This document shows, in pieces, positions 45,291-58,170 of a stretch of 64,000 bases of DNA. A model generated the notes under the pieces. The model ran no database searches. It saw only the letters and a program-made list of their open reading frames with translations, and was not told the origin of the DNA. The position numbers and the translations under genes were made by a program. The stretch spans positions 12,488,952 to 12,552,951 of the forward strand of contig NC_064775.1 of the NCBI RefSeq assembly GCF_011397635.1, written 5' to 3'. Position 1 is the first letter of the stretch. Every line of letters starts with the position of its first letter. This stretch comes from Epinephelus fuscoguttatus. Lineage: Eukaryota > Chordata > Actinopteri > Perciformes > Serranidae.

Positions 45291-45399
45291 GCTAGTTGAC
45301 ATTTTTTGGCTTTTACTTAAATGAATCAGGGATAGAGTTGTCTCTCCTTTAAGCTAAGCGAAACAACCTCGACAGGATCATGGGCAGCGCGGTTTATTA

Positions 45400-45493
45400 T
45401 TTTTTTAAGAATTGAACCCATGGCTGCTGCAGCAAAGACAATGCGTTCACACATGCGATGCCTGCTCTTACTACTGAACTACCAGACACCCCG
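45400..45493 (-). mobile_element. tRNA-derived SINE fragment, minus strand
   Basis: Read on the minus strand: GGGGTGTCTGGTAGTTCAGT, AGTAAGAGCAGGCATCGC (A box) and ATGGGTTCAATTC (B box) in tRNA-like spacing. The body after the B box is short and ends in an A/T run. No clear target duplication. Confidence 0.7.
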
Positions 45494-46850
45494 GGTGTGA
45501 AGTTTTGACGATGTGTCCTGCTTGCAACCCACCATGGAAGAATTTAAAAAGTAGCTGATAGCAGTTAGCAGCTAACTCAGAGTAGAAGAACAACAGCTGA
45601 AGTGTCCGCAAATTGTAAAAACAGCATGGTCAGGGAGCTTCTTACCCTATAAGCAGAGGACAGGATCAGTGTCCTTCAGTGTGTAAGAGGAATGGTAAAT
45701 GATTTATTGCCATGTTATGCCACTGTTATTGCATATAAGGTACTGCCGACCAAAATGCGTCCCCTTTGTTAATCTATCATCCCTCTACAACCACTGGGTC
45801 TGGACCCAGATGCTGCCCTATCCACACCCAGACTACTATAACCAATAAATCATCGGAAATTATTACATTTTGATGGAGCGCTTCAATTCTAACCAGCGAA
45901 GCATTTGTAGCTACACTGGTTAGTCACCAGACCACAGACCAATTACAGGCGTTAAATCATCTAATGTGATGCCACTCAACCAATCAAATCTATGCATTCC
46001 AAGTGAGATACACACATAAGGGAGAGATGAGACGAGAGACAACGGTCAGAGAAATAAGTAAGTCAAAGAAAAGTATTTACATGGTGTGTTCTACAGAGAG
46101 AAAAGTAGACAGTGAAAACAAAGCTTTTCATCCAAAATGGATGGACTCTTATGTGCGTGTTCTTCTCACAGGCAATTTAAAACCTCAGTATAAAAAATAA
46201 GACCTCTAGCAGATATTTGCATGTGTAAAACCATTAATTGATGAGTTTTAGAATCGTAGGTATTTATCTTTCAGAAGTTCTGTAGCTGCAAGCCATCAGG
46301 ATTCCTTTTAAACAACCTGAGGGCGTAAGGCAAATAGCTTGAGTCATCCTCTCAACATTTAAAGGTCGTGCAAACTCTATACATGCAAAGCAGTGTAAAG
46401 GTGACACCATTGTTATCAGGAGCGCATAGCAAGAATTTCATTGGTCTGTGAGCCCAAAGTGTGTTCACATGTTCAGCCTGAGGCCTGCAGTGACTCATGT
46501 CAGCCAGCGTGTTTGGATCAGAGGATCTCAAGCCTTTTCTAGCCTTGTTTTTCCTTATCTAAAGTACTTACACAGGAAAATTATAAATAGAGTGAGATGA
46601 AATTTCCAATGATCTGATACTTAATGCTCATGAGGTGTTGAGATTAACGTGTGTCTTACCAGTCAGTTCAAGGTCTTCAGTTTAATATATGCTTTTGTAC
46701 AAAATGTGTTGGACTAGGTAGTGCTGTGGTTGTAGATTTGTGTCATCTGGTTGTTTTTGTAACAATATGAAGGACTGTTTTTGGCTTTGTGTCAAATGCT
46801 GCGTACGAATGCTTACAAATTTGAATGCTTACGAATATGAATCTAGAGAG
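45494..46850. other. Intergenic DNA, no gene recognised
   Basis: Nothing recognised. A tract near 46.80-46.95 kb has repeated TACGAATGCTTA words. Confidence 0.5.
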
Positions 46851-47040
46851 GGTTGTTAGCTTAGCTTAGCTTAGCATAAAGACTGGAAGCAACTAGCCTG
46901 TCTGTGACAAAACGAATACAGCATACGAATACGTATGCTACGTATGTGTACGAATGCTTATGAATACGAATCAAGAGTGGGTTTGTTAGCTTAGCTGAGC
47001 ATAAAGACTGGAAGCAACTAGCCTGTCTCTGACCAAAATT
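46851..47040 (+). repeat. Two tandem copies of a 'TTAGCATAAAGACTGGAAGC' repeat
   Basis: GCATAAAGACTGGAAGCAAC followed by TAGCCTGTCTGTGAC occurs at about 46,875 and again about 126 bp on. The stretch between them holds CGAATGCTTATGAATACGAA, similar to the sequence just before the first copy, so a ~126-bp unit is duplicated in tandem. Confidence 0.75.
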
Positions 47041-48437
47041 GATGATTTATTCCACCAGCATCTCCAAATCTGACAAATTAGCTCATTATATCTTGTTTGT
47101 TTATTTGTACAGAACAGCAATGTAATTAAAAACAAGTTGTAGTTTAATGGGGAGAGGCTTTAAGCTGTTTTCACCTTGCTGCTTGCAGCCTTTGTGCTAA
47201 GCTAGGCTTACCATGTAGCTTTATATTCAACAGACAAACATGACAATATCAATCTCATCGTCTAACTCTCGGAAAATTTGCTTAAGAGAGCAAATTTAAG
47301 AATTTCCCAAAATGTAACTAAACTATTCATAAACAGAAACATGAGGGAAGGAAATAAAACTATTGGACTGATCTCTGGATCAATAAATGTAGCCTAGCAT
47401 GTTAGGCTAGCTTTAGCTTCCAAGGCCTATTTTATCGCTTCCTTTGTTGCTAACTATGCGCTGGTTCCATTTGCACTGGAAATTCAGAGTATCCAAATTC
47501 CCAGTTAGAAATATCAACTGGAGCGCCACAGTAACTCAGAGATACCTCACTAACCTCGACCTCGAGATCCAATATGGCTGCTGTGTGCGTCAACACTAGT
47601 GACAGCTGTAGTCATTTATTGTCTGTTAGGACCTCTGTCTTATTTGTGTCTCATTAAAACAGTCATAAACACAGTCCTGTCTAACGTCTATCTGTGGACA
47701 TTTTCCTACAATGTTTGTATGCACAGAGTACAACATAATGCGTAATTATCATCTGGTAGAATCTGGCTAGAACTGGTATTGCTAACAACATCTGGGTTTT
47801 CTGACTGGCTGTACTGGAACGCCGTCAAATCGGGTGCCACGTAATTCCCAGTTTCGACCACTGACTTCCGAGGTAAACTAAACGCAGCACCGCATCTTAA
47901 ATCTTCAGCTCTGCCCCCTGAGGTTTAACTCGACCAATGAGATGAGAAACAAAAATTCCAGACTGAAACAGCTTTCCAGCATGACGTAATCGGGCACAGG
48001 TCATGTTTTTTTATGAACAGAAGCGGGGGAGCATGGGAGAAAACCGTCCTGTCACATAGACAGTGTACTGTTTTGCTGACCCCAAAACAGTACACTGACA
48101 TATAATACTGCCTGCATCACTTATTTTCAGCTCACTAGTTATCATACCAGCTCATCAGGAAAACAAATATTAGTTGACTTATGTTTGGCTCTTTTACAAC
48201 AGTGTTTTCCTGGAGTGTTTCCTTTGCAAAACATGTTTATGAGCTGTGAGAGAGTGTAGGCTGATAAGACGGCATGTGGATCGGCAGGCTGGAGTCTTCC
48301 ACTCCACTGCCAGCGTGGTAAACAGCAGCAGGAGTGTTTGTGAGCAGTGGGCGGGACCTGGGCTCCACATGCTGTCCAAACACGTGGAGTCTGAGCACCA
48401 TGGACCAAGAGGTACAGTGCTGCAGAGACTTTCCATT
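47041..48437. other. Intergenic DNA, no gene recognised
   Basis: At 48.25-48.42 kb a GC-richer patch has an E-box (ACACGTGG) and a good-context start AGCACCATGGACC followed directly by a donor-like GAGGTACAG. This could be a first exon of an unseen gene, but four codons are too few to judge. Confidence 0.3.
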
Positions 48438-48461
48438 CACACACACACACACACACACACA
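48438..48461 (+). repeat. (CA)12 microsatellite
   Basis: Uninterrupted CA run. Confidence 0.95.
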
Positions 48462-49309
48462 AATTCACATGCATGTACATGCTCTCTCACAGACAAGAAA
48501 GTGCAGTGTTTTTGTTTGCTTTTGATTCATTTGCCAAACCTCCTCATTAAAATCTTTTCATGTATTAGACTATTAAGAATCCTAAAAGGTCATAAAAAGA
48601 TTTTAAGCATTATAGGTTGAGAAATTAGTATTAAATAATGCTAACAAAACACCGGCGATCATTATATGCACAAACTTAAACCACATTAGCTTGAGTCAAA
48701 CGGAGCAGGCACAAGCTCAAGACAATAATAACCACACATGGTCCGTAAGGCTCTCAAGCAGACAACTCGACCCAGAAACTTTCACTGGCATTGCGGCAAG
48801 AATTAGAAAATGACAGATCAAAATGAAAAATGCCCAGTCTTCAGATACTAAGCCAAGCATCCAGATTTTTGCCTCGAGGCAGATTTCTGTCTGGGCAAGC
48901 ATGTCGAAGTGATGGCTGATAAGAAGCCAGAAAGGTTCAGAGAGAATGCATCAGGGCTGATTGACCTGTTGACCTTCATGTAACGTAGAGAGCTGCTGTT
49001 GCTCCAGGAGAAAGAGGCAAAGAGAGTGCAGGCTGTTAACTGATCAAGATAGTCGCTGACCGTATGACCTCTAACTTCCTGCAGTTCTCCCCCTGCTTTT
49101 TGACAAGTTAGAAACAAACAAACCAGAAGAGCAGAAAGGAACAATACAAAGCCACCAATAGCCTTTTTCTAATGTAACAACCTGGTGTTTCCTATAACCT
49201 TCAGTCTCAGTACAATGCTCTTTATGTTTCCACTTTATTTTTCACCTTCACCTTCCTGATATACCTCATTGAAAGGGCTACAGTGGGACCAACTGTGTCA
49301 TTTTAGTCA
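48462..49309. other. Intergenic DNA, no gene recognised
   Basis: Nothing recognised. Confidence 0.5.
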
Positions 49310-49590
49310 TGCTAGCATGGAAACCATTGGGGAAAGGCCAAGGCACTATCATCAGGTCCAAATTGTAATTTGTCCGATGTATTGTTTCATCACTGAGTAC
49401 TTGCAAAACTAATGACATTCAGCCTCAGCTGTGGGCTACTTTTAGTGCTAATGAGCAATTGTGGGAACACCCTAAGGTGGTAAACATGGTACTTACAAAC
49501 ATTATATATGCTTAACATTGTAATTATGAACATGTTAACATGTTGACATTAGCATTTAGCTCAAAGCAAACCTCAGAGCATGCCATTAGT
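49310..49590 (-). repeat. Teleost 'ATGCTAACATG' dispersed repeat, inverted copy
   Basis: Reverse-complement order of the family words: GCTAGCATGG at the start, TTTAGTGCTAATGAGCAATT, then GAACATGTTAACATGTTGAC and TTAGCATTTAGCTCA. Confidence 0.75.
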
Positions 49591-52122
49591 GTGGATGTAG
49601 ACATTTAGTCTGTTTGCATGCTGTGTGGCAGGTGAGTGAAGTACGTGGTTGTGGTATGGACAACGATGGCTGTATATCAATGCTTGTATTCATTATGTCT
49701 TCACAACTTTCCAGGATCTCACATGCACACACATACAAACCAGCATACATTGTTTAAATTGGATGAATAAATATTTATTCTGTAGAGTCAGCAGTGATGA
49801 GCCAGGTGTTTATTTAACTGTGCACTCAGCTTATTGACTCCCCAGGTGATGAGCTGTCTTTATCTCCTACAGGCCCAGTACAATAAGAGTAGCAGACATA
49901 CAGTTGCATATAGCATATCTTATGTTTTAAAAAACCCAACAAGGCAGCATTTTCCCCTCTCGTCGCTTTGTCTCAAACCGGACACTTCCGTAAGTACACG
50001 TAGTACACTGTGTACACTATGCACTTACTTGCGTAGTGTACAAATTTTGACAGAATAGTATTGTCTCAGAATCCAAAACGGCCATTGCGCACTTACCAGA
50101 AATGACGATCTTAAGATTTGTCAGCTTTTCTTCCTCTGCTCCACGAAATGCAACCCATAGATATAGCTCATGCCACAATACATGTAATGTCAATGCCCAA
50201 CATGTTCTCATTCTGAACTTGTCTCTTTGTTAGTGATGTCGATGTAGGCTGTAGGGGAGGTAGATGCCTCCAAAAAACCCTGGACTTCCACCTGGGAACC
50301 TTCTGTTTGCTTCCCATGAGAATGTTGAGCCAAACCATGATGTTTTTTTCTCAACCTAGCCACATGTTTTTGTTGCACAAGGAATTAAATGAAAAAAAGA
50401 GGTGTTTTAGGCATGGAACAGGCAGAAACTGTACATTCACTGTGAAAACAGAAGTTTATTTTGAAGAGACACGATTTATTTAACAAGTGTAAATTGACAC
50501 ATCATCTCTGAACGTCAAGAGCAGACGCAGGAGGTTACCTAGTGCATCATATTTACACATGAAAGTCCACTGATGAAGCTGCCATATTTGACAAGTTGGG
50601 AAGAGAACACGTTGCAGTGCCTGAGGCTAAAATGTGCCACTATTAACTACTAGCTGGCAAACTAACATTCAGGATCCCAAATATATTATAGAATTAACCC
50701 AATAAACAAGCTTACATTTGTACAATGCTAGAGTGTTCGCGTGGTAAGCTCCTTGGCTGCTATTCCTAAGTTTGAAATGTGTTTGTAGTCCCGCCCCTAT
50801 GTAGGCAACATGGCAACCACTGAGGGTGAGAAGTGTTTGTGTCATACTCAACATTTTGACCCTTTTGAGTGCACCATTCAGGCACTCACAGTGCAATGCA
50901 GTTTGCTTTACTTATCAGTGAGAATGCACCTAATAGACTTAAAATAGCAAAGTACAGAAGTTTCCCATTTGAGATACAGCACGTGATCCCTTGATGTAAG
51001 TTCCGTCTTTGTTTGCATGGCAAAAGCAATATATTCTCATTAGTATTTGATTTATGATGGTATTTTCAAAATATATGTCAGTATGTTATGTTTTCATGTG
51101 GGATCACCAGCACTGTGTGTCTCTGTCGTCTCTTCTGTGGAGAGCCAGAACTGGCTACTGTACTGTAAGTGGGTCACAGCTCCGCCCTGCTGCTGCGCGA
51201 CGAAGTTCAATGAGCTCTGCTGAAACCCTCCTTAGGCTGATTCAGGGAGAAATAATGGGGCCAGCGACTCTCAATCCCCTCAAGAGCCGCAGCACAGCAC
51301 GGCAGCAAGCTGGCAGGGAGGCCCAGTGGAGCGCGGGGTGGACGAGGTTGCCAAAGGAGCAGCTATTCGCTCTTTAAGACCCTAATCTACAGTGCATACC
51401 ACACATGCTGTTCTAATGTACTGTACAGCGGGTGCATTGGGTCCATACCGTACATAAGGGAAATTGCCATGTAAAGTTCAGTTTCACATGGTTATTTCCA
51501 GGAAGGCTGCTTTCTGCAGATCAAGGCGCTAACAAATCAGGCCTGGGTTACGGGTTTAATTCCCAGTGGAGCAACTCTTTCAGTTTCATGACTGCAGATG
51601 ACCTTTTTATCTACTAATTTACAGTGAATGACAGATTTGAAAGTAATTGATTGTTACTCATGTGACTCACAAAATAAAAGTCTAAATGAAAACCCTTTTG
51701 CTTTATAGTGGAAATAAGTAGAATGCCATCAAATACAGTATGTGATAAAATGATGTATGTGCTTGCAGTGTATTTGCACGTGCCTGTGTGTAAATAAACA
51801 AATCCACTTTCTGCTGCTTATTAAGTTAACATGTTTTCTAACTGTGTTTACATGTTCGCCTTTGGAAAGCAATGCATGCCACCTGATTCCACTGGAAATT
51901 GGAAATTTCCTGATCTTCAAAGACTTGTAGGCACAAGAAATGTCACAAGTTTCAGCACAATCAAGCCTCTAAATCGTATGATGATGACGCAGATTGCATG
52001 GCACCAGTATCGCAGCCATGATGAATTCTTTCTTGCTTGTCTGCGTGCGTGTACAAGCATGTGATTGTGAATGTGATTCTAAATTTGGGAATAATTGAGG
52101 GCATCCAGGAATAGACCAGATA

Positions 52123-52123
<1 letters not shown>
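49591..52123. other. Intergenic DNA, no gene recognised
   Basis: Mostly AT-rich. A GC-rich patch at 51.17-51.38 kb stays open for about 100 codons on the plus strand, but has no recognisable domain; it might be conserved non-coding DNA. Confidence 0.45.

Positions 52124-52163
<40 letters not shown>
52124..52163 (+). repeat. (CA)20 microsatellite
   Basis: Uninterrupted CA run of about 40 bp. Confidence 0.95.
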
Positions 52164-52165
<2 letters not shown>

Positions 52166-53764
52166 TTACTTCAAAGGAGCATCCTATAAACTGTATTTTA
52201 GGAAGCTTTAACTGTTGTTGTAGATGCTTGAGAAATTCACTTCCCTGACACACTTTATTTAGCAAGCTGTCCTTTATGTTGACGAAGACAACCAGCAGCA
52301 ACAAAAAGCATCATGCAACAAAGACTTCTGGTTTCACGTCCCACTCCTGCGGTTAGTCTTCAGAGCAGAAATGTGCCCATACAGATTTCGTTAAAGAAAA
52401 GCAGAAGAAAGAAAGCTTTTTTTTTTCTTTCAGACAGACAGACAGTGCAGAGAGGGGTGAGGAACATTGTGTCCCTCCTGGTGGCTTGGTGGTGGGCTCT
52501 TATGTAAGGCTGGTTTCTGCCTGGCAGCAGAGCAGAGCCCCACTGACAGTGTCATACTGCTAATTAATACACAGCAGCTAGAGGTGTGCCCTCAGAGGCT
52601 GCTTGTGTGTGTGTGTGTGTGTGCGTGTACATTTTGTGTCTGTACTGGAGAGTTGGAAACTTGATGCCCATAAAGAATATTAAAGCAACTGCATTATAAA
52701 AACACTGCGAATGCAGGATTTTTTTTGTAATCGGAGGATTCTGTGTTTCAAGGAGACACACTGGTTCAGACCCAGGCGACTAATTAAATTGTGTACAGTA
52801 TGTAGAATGAGAGTAGTAGCCTGAATGCTGCTAACAATGTCAGCCAGTTCGTATTCTCACACTCTCTTTGTCTGTTTCCCCCGCTGCAATGTACGAATTC
52901 TCCTGTCGTTTCAGATCCTGCCATCTGCCCTGCAGTAACCCCAATGTTCCTGCCATTCCCCATCATCTGACCTCCCCTGCCCACCTGCCCAAATGTAACA
53001 TAAATGCTGGCCCACTTCCAGTCATTCCCCTCGAGATCCGCTATTGTGTTTCTGCCTTGGCGGCCCAGCTACTTTCTCTGCCTGCCTGAGCTTTGCCTGT
53101 TATGACCAGTGTTATACATGTTGTTGAATTTTTGAATGTTGAACTGAACGCATTAGTTTTCAACTTATAAACCTGAACTTAAGCATCATTTGCTCCTGTG
53201 CATGATGATGACACCAGCATGGCTGTGATAGCGAAGTAATTTATTTTGATCTGTGTGAACTGAACTTTGAGCTAGCTCTTCTGAACTGCACAACACTTGT
53301 TATGATGCTCTACCTGCCTTTTGGACTTCTGCCCTTTAGCCTGATCCCCTATTGAAGATGTTTGCCTCTTCTGCCCTGCCTGCCCGGTTTTGACTTGTGC
53401 CTGTTAACTATTTATTTCACCAGACTGGTCTCAGAGTCAAACTTGTTTTTAATGAGCCTCTACAAACACGAACGCCTCATGTCCACTGCATGGTTAAGCT
53501 CAGATAGGTCCCAGTTTGAATAAAGTGGAAACATATAGCTACAGATCTACCCCCTCACTGTAGTTGGGACTCTGACTGTCATAAATGACTGTGACATCAT
53601 CCTCTATGTGATAAAGTGTTGCCCGTCCAAACAGAGAAACATCTTCGCTTTGTTATTGACCATGGCGTGGTTTTCCGGGCTGGCATTTTTTACATTCGAA
53701 GTCATGTGAATACCAAAATTGCAGTTGCTTGTGACAGTAGCTTGGTTATTTCAAGTTCCTAAGT
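52164..53764. other. Intergenic DNA, no gene recognised
   Basis: Contains a GT run at 52,603-52,621 and a C-rich tract at 52.9-53.1 kb. No gene recognised. Confidence 0.5.
52603..52621 (+). repeat. (GT)n microsatellite
   Basis: Nine to ten GT units, followed by an interrupted GTGCGTGTAC. Confidence 0.9.
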
Positions 53765-54010
53765 GTCTGCAGCCATGCTAGCGGATCTGTGAGGCTGCAC
53801 AGTGATGTTTTTAGCCTCAGCATGCTAACATGCTCACAATTACAATGCTAACATGCTTATGTCTAGCACATATCATGTAACCATTTTCACAATCTTAGTT
53901 TACAGTGTTAGCTTGACATTTGCATATTAGCACTAAACAGCACTAAACTAAAGTGCAGCGGAGGCTAATGATGATATGCAGGTAATTGGTCATAAACCAA
54001 GTGAACAAAC
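53765..54010 (+). repeat. Teleost 'ATGCTAACATG' dispersed repeat, copy 3
   Basis: Begins GTCTGCAGCCATGCTAGCGG, as at 9.51 kb, then CAGCATGCTAACATGCTCAC, GTGTTAGCTTGACATTTGC, TTGGTCATAAACCAAGTG. Confidence 0.8.
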
Positions 54011-54815
54011 GAAAATTTTGACCTGATAGCTCCAGTTTAATACATAACGCACGAACAAGATTGTGGTATCAATCTTATCTAATCTCTGCAAGATAGCATA
54101 TGAGTGAACATATACTATTTCTTCAAATACCACAAACACAAGTTCATTCACAACTGACAATAAAAGTATCAAAACCCTGGATAATAAAACCCAAATTATC
54201 TGCATGACTAGACACCAAAGAGCTTTTTTTTTTTTTGGCGTGTGTCAGGTGAACTGACCTTTTAAGCCTCTATGTCTTATTTAATCCCATAATAAGTAAC
54301 CAAAGATAAGAACCTCATCAATGAAAATTACTTCTATATCTTACAATGAGCATGTGTAGTAAGATAACTGCGTGGTAAAGTAACACAGTGTTCCTGTATG
54401 ACAGCTGCATGCGAGTGTGTCAGAGATAGAAACAGGTGAACTGTGTTGTTTACTTCATGCTTTGAACCTGCTGACCTCCAGACTCTGAGTACGCAGTACG
54501 TTCTGGACACGCGTGGCTTGGCAGGAAGTCATTGGCTCAGTATGGGCTTCCTGCCTCGGCCTCCGACTGAAATAAAAACATTTACAGAGAGAGAAAGTGT
54601 CACCTGGAGAATTCAGCTCCTTTGTCTTCACAGGATGGAGGTACACTAGGATATCCTCCTCTCTTGACAGTCAGGAAGATATTAGACTTGAAATGCATGA
54701 TATTCCAGTGAGTAAGGGAGAAGAAGAGAGGCAGGATGGGATCTGGAGTCTCCTGAGGTTGATGCCTCACAGTTTAAAGGATTAAAATTAGTGTGTTTTT
54801 TTGGAGAAAAAATTC
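54011..54815. other. Intergenic DNA, no gene recognised
   Basis: Nothing recognised. Confidence 0.5.
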
Positions 54816-55069
54816 TTAAAGTTACACTATACAACTTTTTTTTAATAATTTATATCATATACAATTCAGAAATACTGCATGTTATTCTTGCTTTAAAGCA
54901 TTTCTATAAGAAAAATATATGTTTCAATATATTATTATTATCATTATTTTATCCTTATAATAATATTGAATTGAGAATTTCTTAATAGTACACCACCTCC
55001 ATTTGCCATTTAGGCTGCATGAGATAATACTTGCTGAAATAAAAATGAAGACAAAGTTGTACCTCTTTA
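54816..55069. mobile_element. 254-bp AT-rich MITE-like element
   Basis: Left end TTAAAGTTACACTATACAAC and right end AAAGTTGTACCTCTTTAA are imperfect inverted repeats. The interior is over 70% AT and non-coding. It abuts the presumed poly(A) end of the minus-strand transcript. Confidence 0.6.
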
Positions 55070-58000
55070 AATAAATTCATTTATTTCTGTAGGTTGCTAT
55101 CCATAATCAATACAGACAAAAGCAATACTTTACTACCAGAATTTATAAATCATAATAATCATCTCTTGTGAGCATCACAATAAACATTATATTGAACTAT
55201 GTACAATGGAAGACAACGACACATTCAGACTGAGTCACTCCAAGATCAATCTGCAAAAGAAGAGTCCGTTCATGGACACAGAAAAAGGGGAAAGCGCTTT
55301 GAGACATGTCAGGAACAAAGTTCCTGGCGACAAAAACAAAACACTTGGCAGAGAGAGAAATGTACAAGGAGCAAAAGAGCTTCTGCTCGCCACGAAAAGA
55401 AAATAAATCATCAATGCGATGTTACATTTGGTTCCACAGTTGTAAACTAGATTGTATTCATGTCACTATTGCATATGCCATTAGGTAAAGTGTGTCAACA
55501 AGGCAAAGAGATCTCTATAATAAAATAGACAGAGTATTTTTTCATATAGTCACAGAGACTGTGAGGGAGAAAGCATACAATACACTGTACAACCTCAAAG
55601 CAAAAACCCCGTCCCCTTTTTAAAAATCGGTAGCCAAAGTCTTTACACAGGAATATCATTGCAACATAGGTAAAATCTAAGTACTCTAGTTATTTTCAAT
55701 AGATTGTTTTTAGTTAAACTCTCTCTATGTACACAATATACACATTCAAGACTCTGAAGATAAATAGATATCACAATTTAGTGTGGTACTGCTCCAATAT
55801 TATTCAACTCTGTCAAAACCATTTCCCACATTGTGTGTGTGGTGTTCCCACCAGCTCAGTGATACATTCAGACATGGTTAAAGTGTTACAATCTACTGTA
55901 CACTGAAGGGGTTGAGAGCCAGTTGGAGATGGCACAGCGGACGACGCAAAGACCACACAGTCAGTATAGCATCAAGGGCTTTGTTTATGTTAACGAACCA
56001 TTTAGCTGCTATTTGGGAGGGTCAAAACTTAAGATTCTTCAGATTAAAACAAGACTAACTTTTGAAATAAGTAAATTATTCTCCTGACAATTTAAAAGTT
56101 AAATTTATAAGCAATAAAACACCACTTCTACAGCGTTGGTATGACCAGTAGCTTAAGGTAGCTAATGTCAACTTGTAGCTAATAGTAGCTAAGGTCAGCC
56201 AGTAGCTAACGGTGGCTAATGTTAACCAGTAGCTAACAGTAGCTATGGTCAGCCATCAACTAACGGTGGCTAAGGTCAACCAGTAACATAAGCTAATAGT
56301 AGCTATGATCAGCCAGTAGCTAACGGTGGCTAATGTTAACCAGTAGCTAATAGCAGCTAAAGACAGCCAGTAGCTAATGGTGGCTAATGTCAACCAGTAG
56401 CTATTAGTAGTTAAGGTCAACCTGTAGCTAATGGTGGCTAATGTCAACCTGTAGCTAACAGTAGCTAATGTCAACCAGTACCTAATAGTAGTTAGGGTCA
56501 ACCTGTAGCTAATGGTGGCTAATGTCAACCAGTACCTAATGACAGTTAAGGTCAGCCTGTAGCTAATGGTGGCTAATGTCAACCAGTACCTAATGACAGT
56601 TAAGGTCAGCCTGTAGCTAATGGTGGCTAATGTCAGCAAACATTAAATACATGGGCCTTCTGCTGTACAACACTTGATAACTTTTCTCTTTTTGTGCTTA
56701 CATCATGTTTTAGCATTTAGCATTATCCCGTAGTTACATAGTTGCTCAGTCATAGTTACAAAGTCTTGCTTTATCTTATAACTTTACATGATTTCCTCTA
56801 TCGGCCAGATCAAATTTTTGTCTGTCTGCCATAAAGATATATTTTTCATACAGCTGGTTCTTCATTGAACCTCCATGATGCGGCCAGATGTGGCTTTTGG
56901 CCACTCCTCTTATACTTTTTCTGTGTTGCAGAACCCTCCTCCTCTCAGTGATTGTCCAGTATTGCTGACACCAGTGCCCCCCTCCACCCACTTCAGCCCT
57001 CACTGGTTGACCGGAAATCGTCTCGACTGTGCCCCAACCTAGACATACTATTTTACTGGCTCCACCCCTCCGTCATCACCTCAACTATACAGTTGTACCG
57101 TCAAACGATATCACAGCAGGGAGGCCTACATCGAGCTCAACAGCAGGCCGTAGGTTTGAAGGTAGGAGTGTGTGAGGTTTTCAGGCTCAAGTGACTGAGG
57201 AACTGTGGGAGGTACAGTGCATTCAGATGCCTGGTGTTGTGGGGTCTGAGCTGACTTATAGAGACATGCATAACGCTTAAAGACATTTAGAAATATATTT
57301 CTTTAAGTCCAGCGCTTTGATTGGACAAAAATAAACTAGGTTAGAATAAATAAGAAATTAGTAATTAAGAAAATACTTTAATATCAATACGATAAATCAA
57401 ATCTCAAGCAGCCCCACTGTACTGTACATTTCTGAAATAATATTTTAATGGTAAGCTAGGCTATTTACTTTCCACAACAGAATAACAATATAGAGATGTA
57501 GGTCCAAACAGACATACTGTAATAGAATATTTATCTCTTATTTCATAGAAAACATAAGGACAGTATAGACATTAAGGCATTGGGTAGGTCTTATCAGACA
57601 TTCATCTTCCAAAAATAAATAACATATCTAATCTAAATATATTTATATACCCAGTGTACCGAGGTACCCTCACTCCCTGGGCCATTTCTATAGAAGGTTT
57701 CATTGTTCACTGTCATACCAGTTGGTCGTACTTTGTCTCAGAAACGCACTCGCACTCATACAGGCAGTCATAAAACTACCCTCAAGTAAATAAATAGCAT
57801 CTGGGTACCATTAAAGTGTTGTTATTATCTGACTATCTTTGCTTCTGTGCTTGCGCCAAAATGTGGGTCACAGGAGAAATGGCCTCTGAAAGCGCAGGGA
57901 ACATGAGACGCACCAATACACAACACACATCCACTCACCCGCCCACACACATGTACACAAACACACCTGTCTTGCCTTCAGCGAATTCATTACATGCATA

Positions 58001-58142
58001 GATGGTGACCTGCTTGTTTCCTAAGTGTGTGTGAGTGTTGCTGAGGGTCCAGACAGTCTTTTGGGGACACAGAGCCCAGTGGAAGGGCAAAGTTAATTCT
58101 TTTTAAAATTTCGAGCAGCAGCAGGTCGGTGAAGACGCCAAG
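55070..58142 (-). other. Putative long 3' UTR of an unidentified minus-strand gene
   Basis: On the minus strand this ~3.1-kb stretch has the look of a 3' UTR: AT-rich, T-runs, repeat-poor apart from one minisatellite, and an AATAAA (CAGAAATAAATG) near 55,080. It begins right after a strong acceptor and short coding tail. Two small plus frames at 55.2-55.45 kb are probably chance. The owner gene would lie to the right of the window or in unrecognised exons between 58.2 and 64 kb. Confidence 0.4.
56147..56640 (+). repeat. 27-bp minisatellite, ~18 units
   Basis: The unit AGTAGCTAATGGTGGCTAAT + GTCAACC is tandemly repeated; even and odd units differ (GGTGGCTAATGTCAAC versus AGTAGCTAAGGTCAGC), giving a 54-bp higher order. 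Because 27 is divisible by three, the minus strand stays open for 127 codons ([18 protein letters not shown] repeated). That frame is a by-product of the array. Confidence 0.92.
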
Positions 58143-58167
58143 TTAGAGGATACAGGAGTCCTTCAGT
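58143..58167 (-). CDS. Candidate terminal coding exon of an unidentified gene (partial)
   Basis: A very good minus-strand acceptor, a long pyrimidine tract followed by CTCTTGCAG|ACTGAAGG, sits at 58,168/58,167. In the frame where the first base completes a split codon the exon reads LKDSCIL then TAA at 58,145-58,143. A second frame would stay open for 24 codons and the third stops at once, so the reading phase is not certain. I do not recognise the C-terminus. The exon would lead into the ~3-kb putative 3' UTR. Confidence 0.3.
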
Positions 58168-58170
58168 CTG

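Noticed and set aside
56256..56639. 127-codon repetitive protein on the minus strand
   Set aside because: Direct product of a 27-bp minisatellite with a unit length divisible by three; no start context or promoter.
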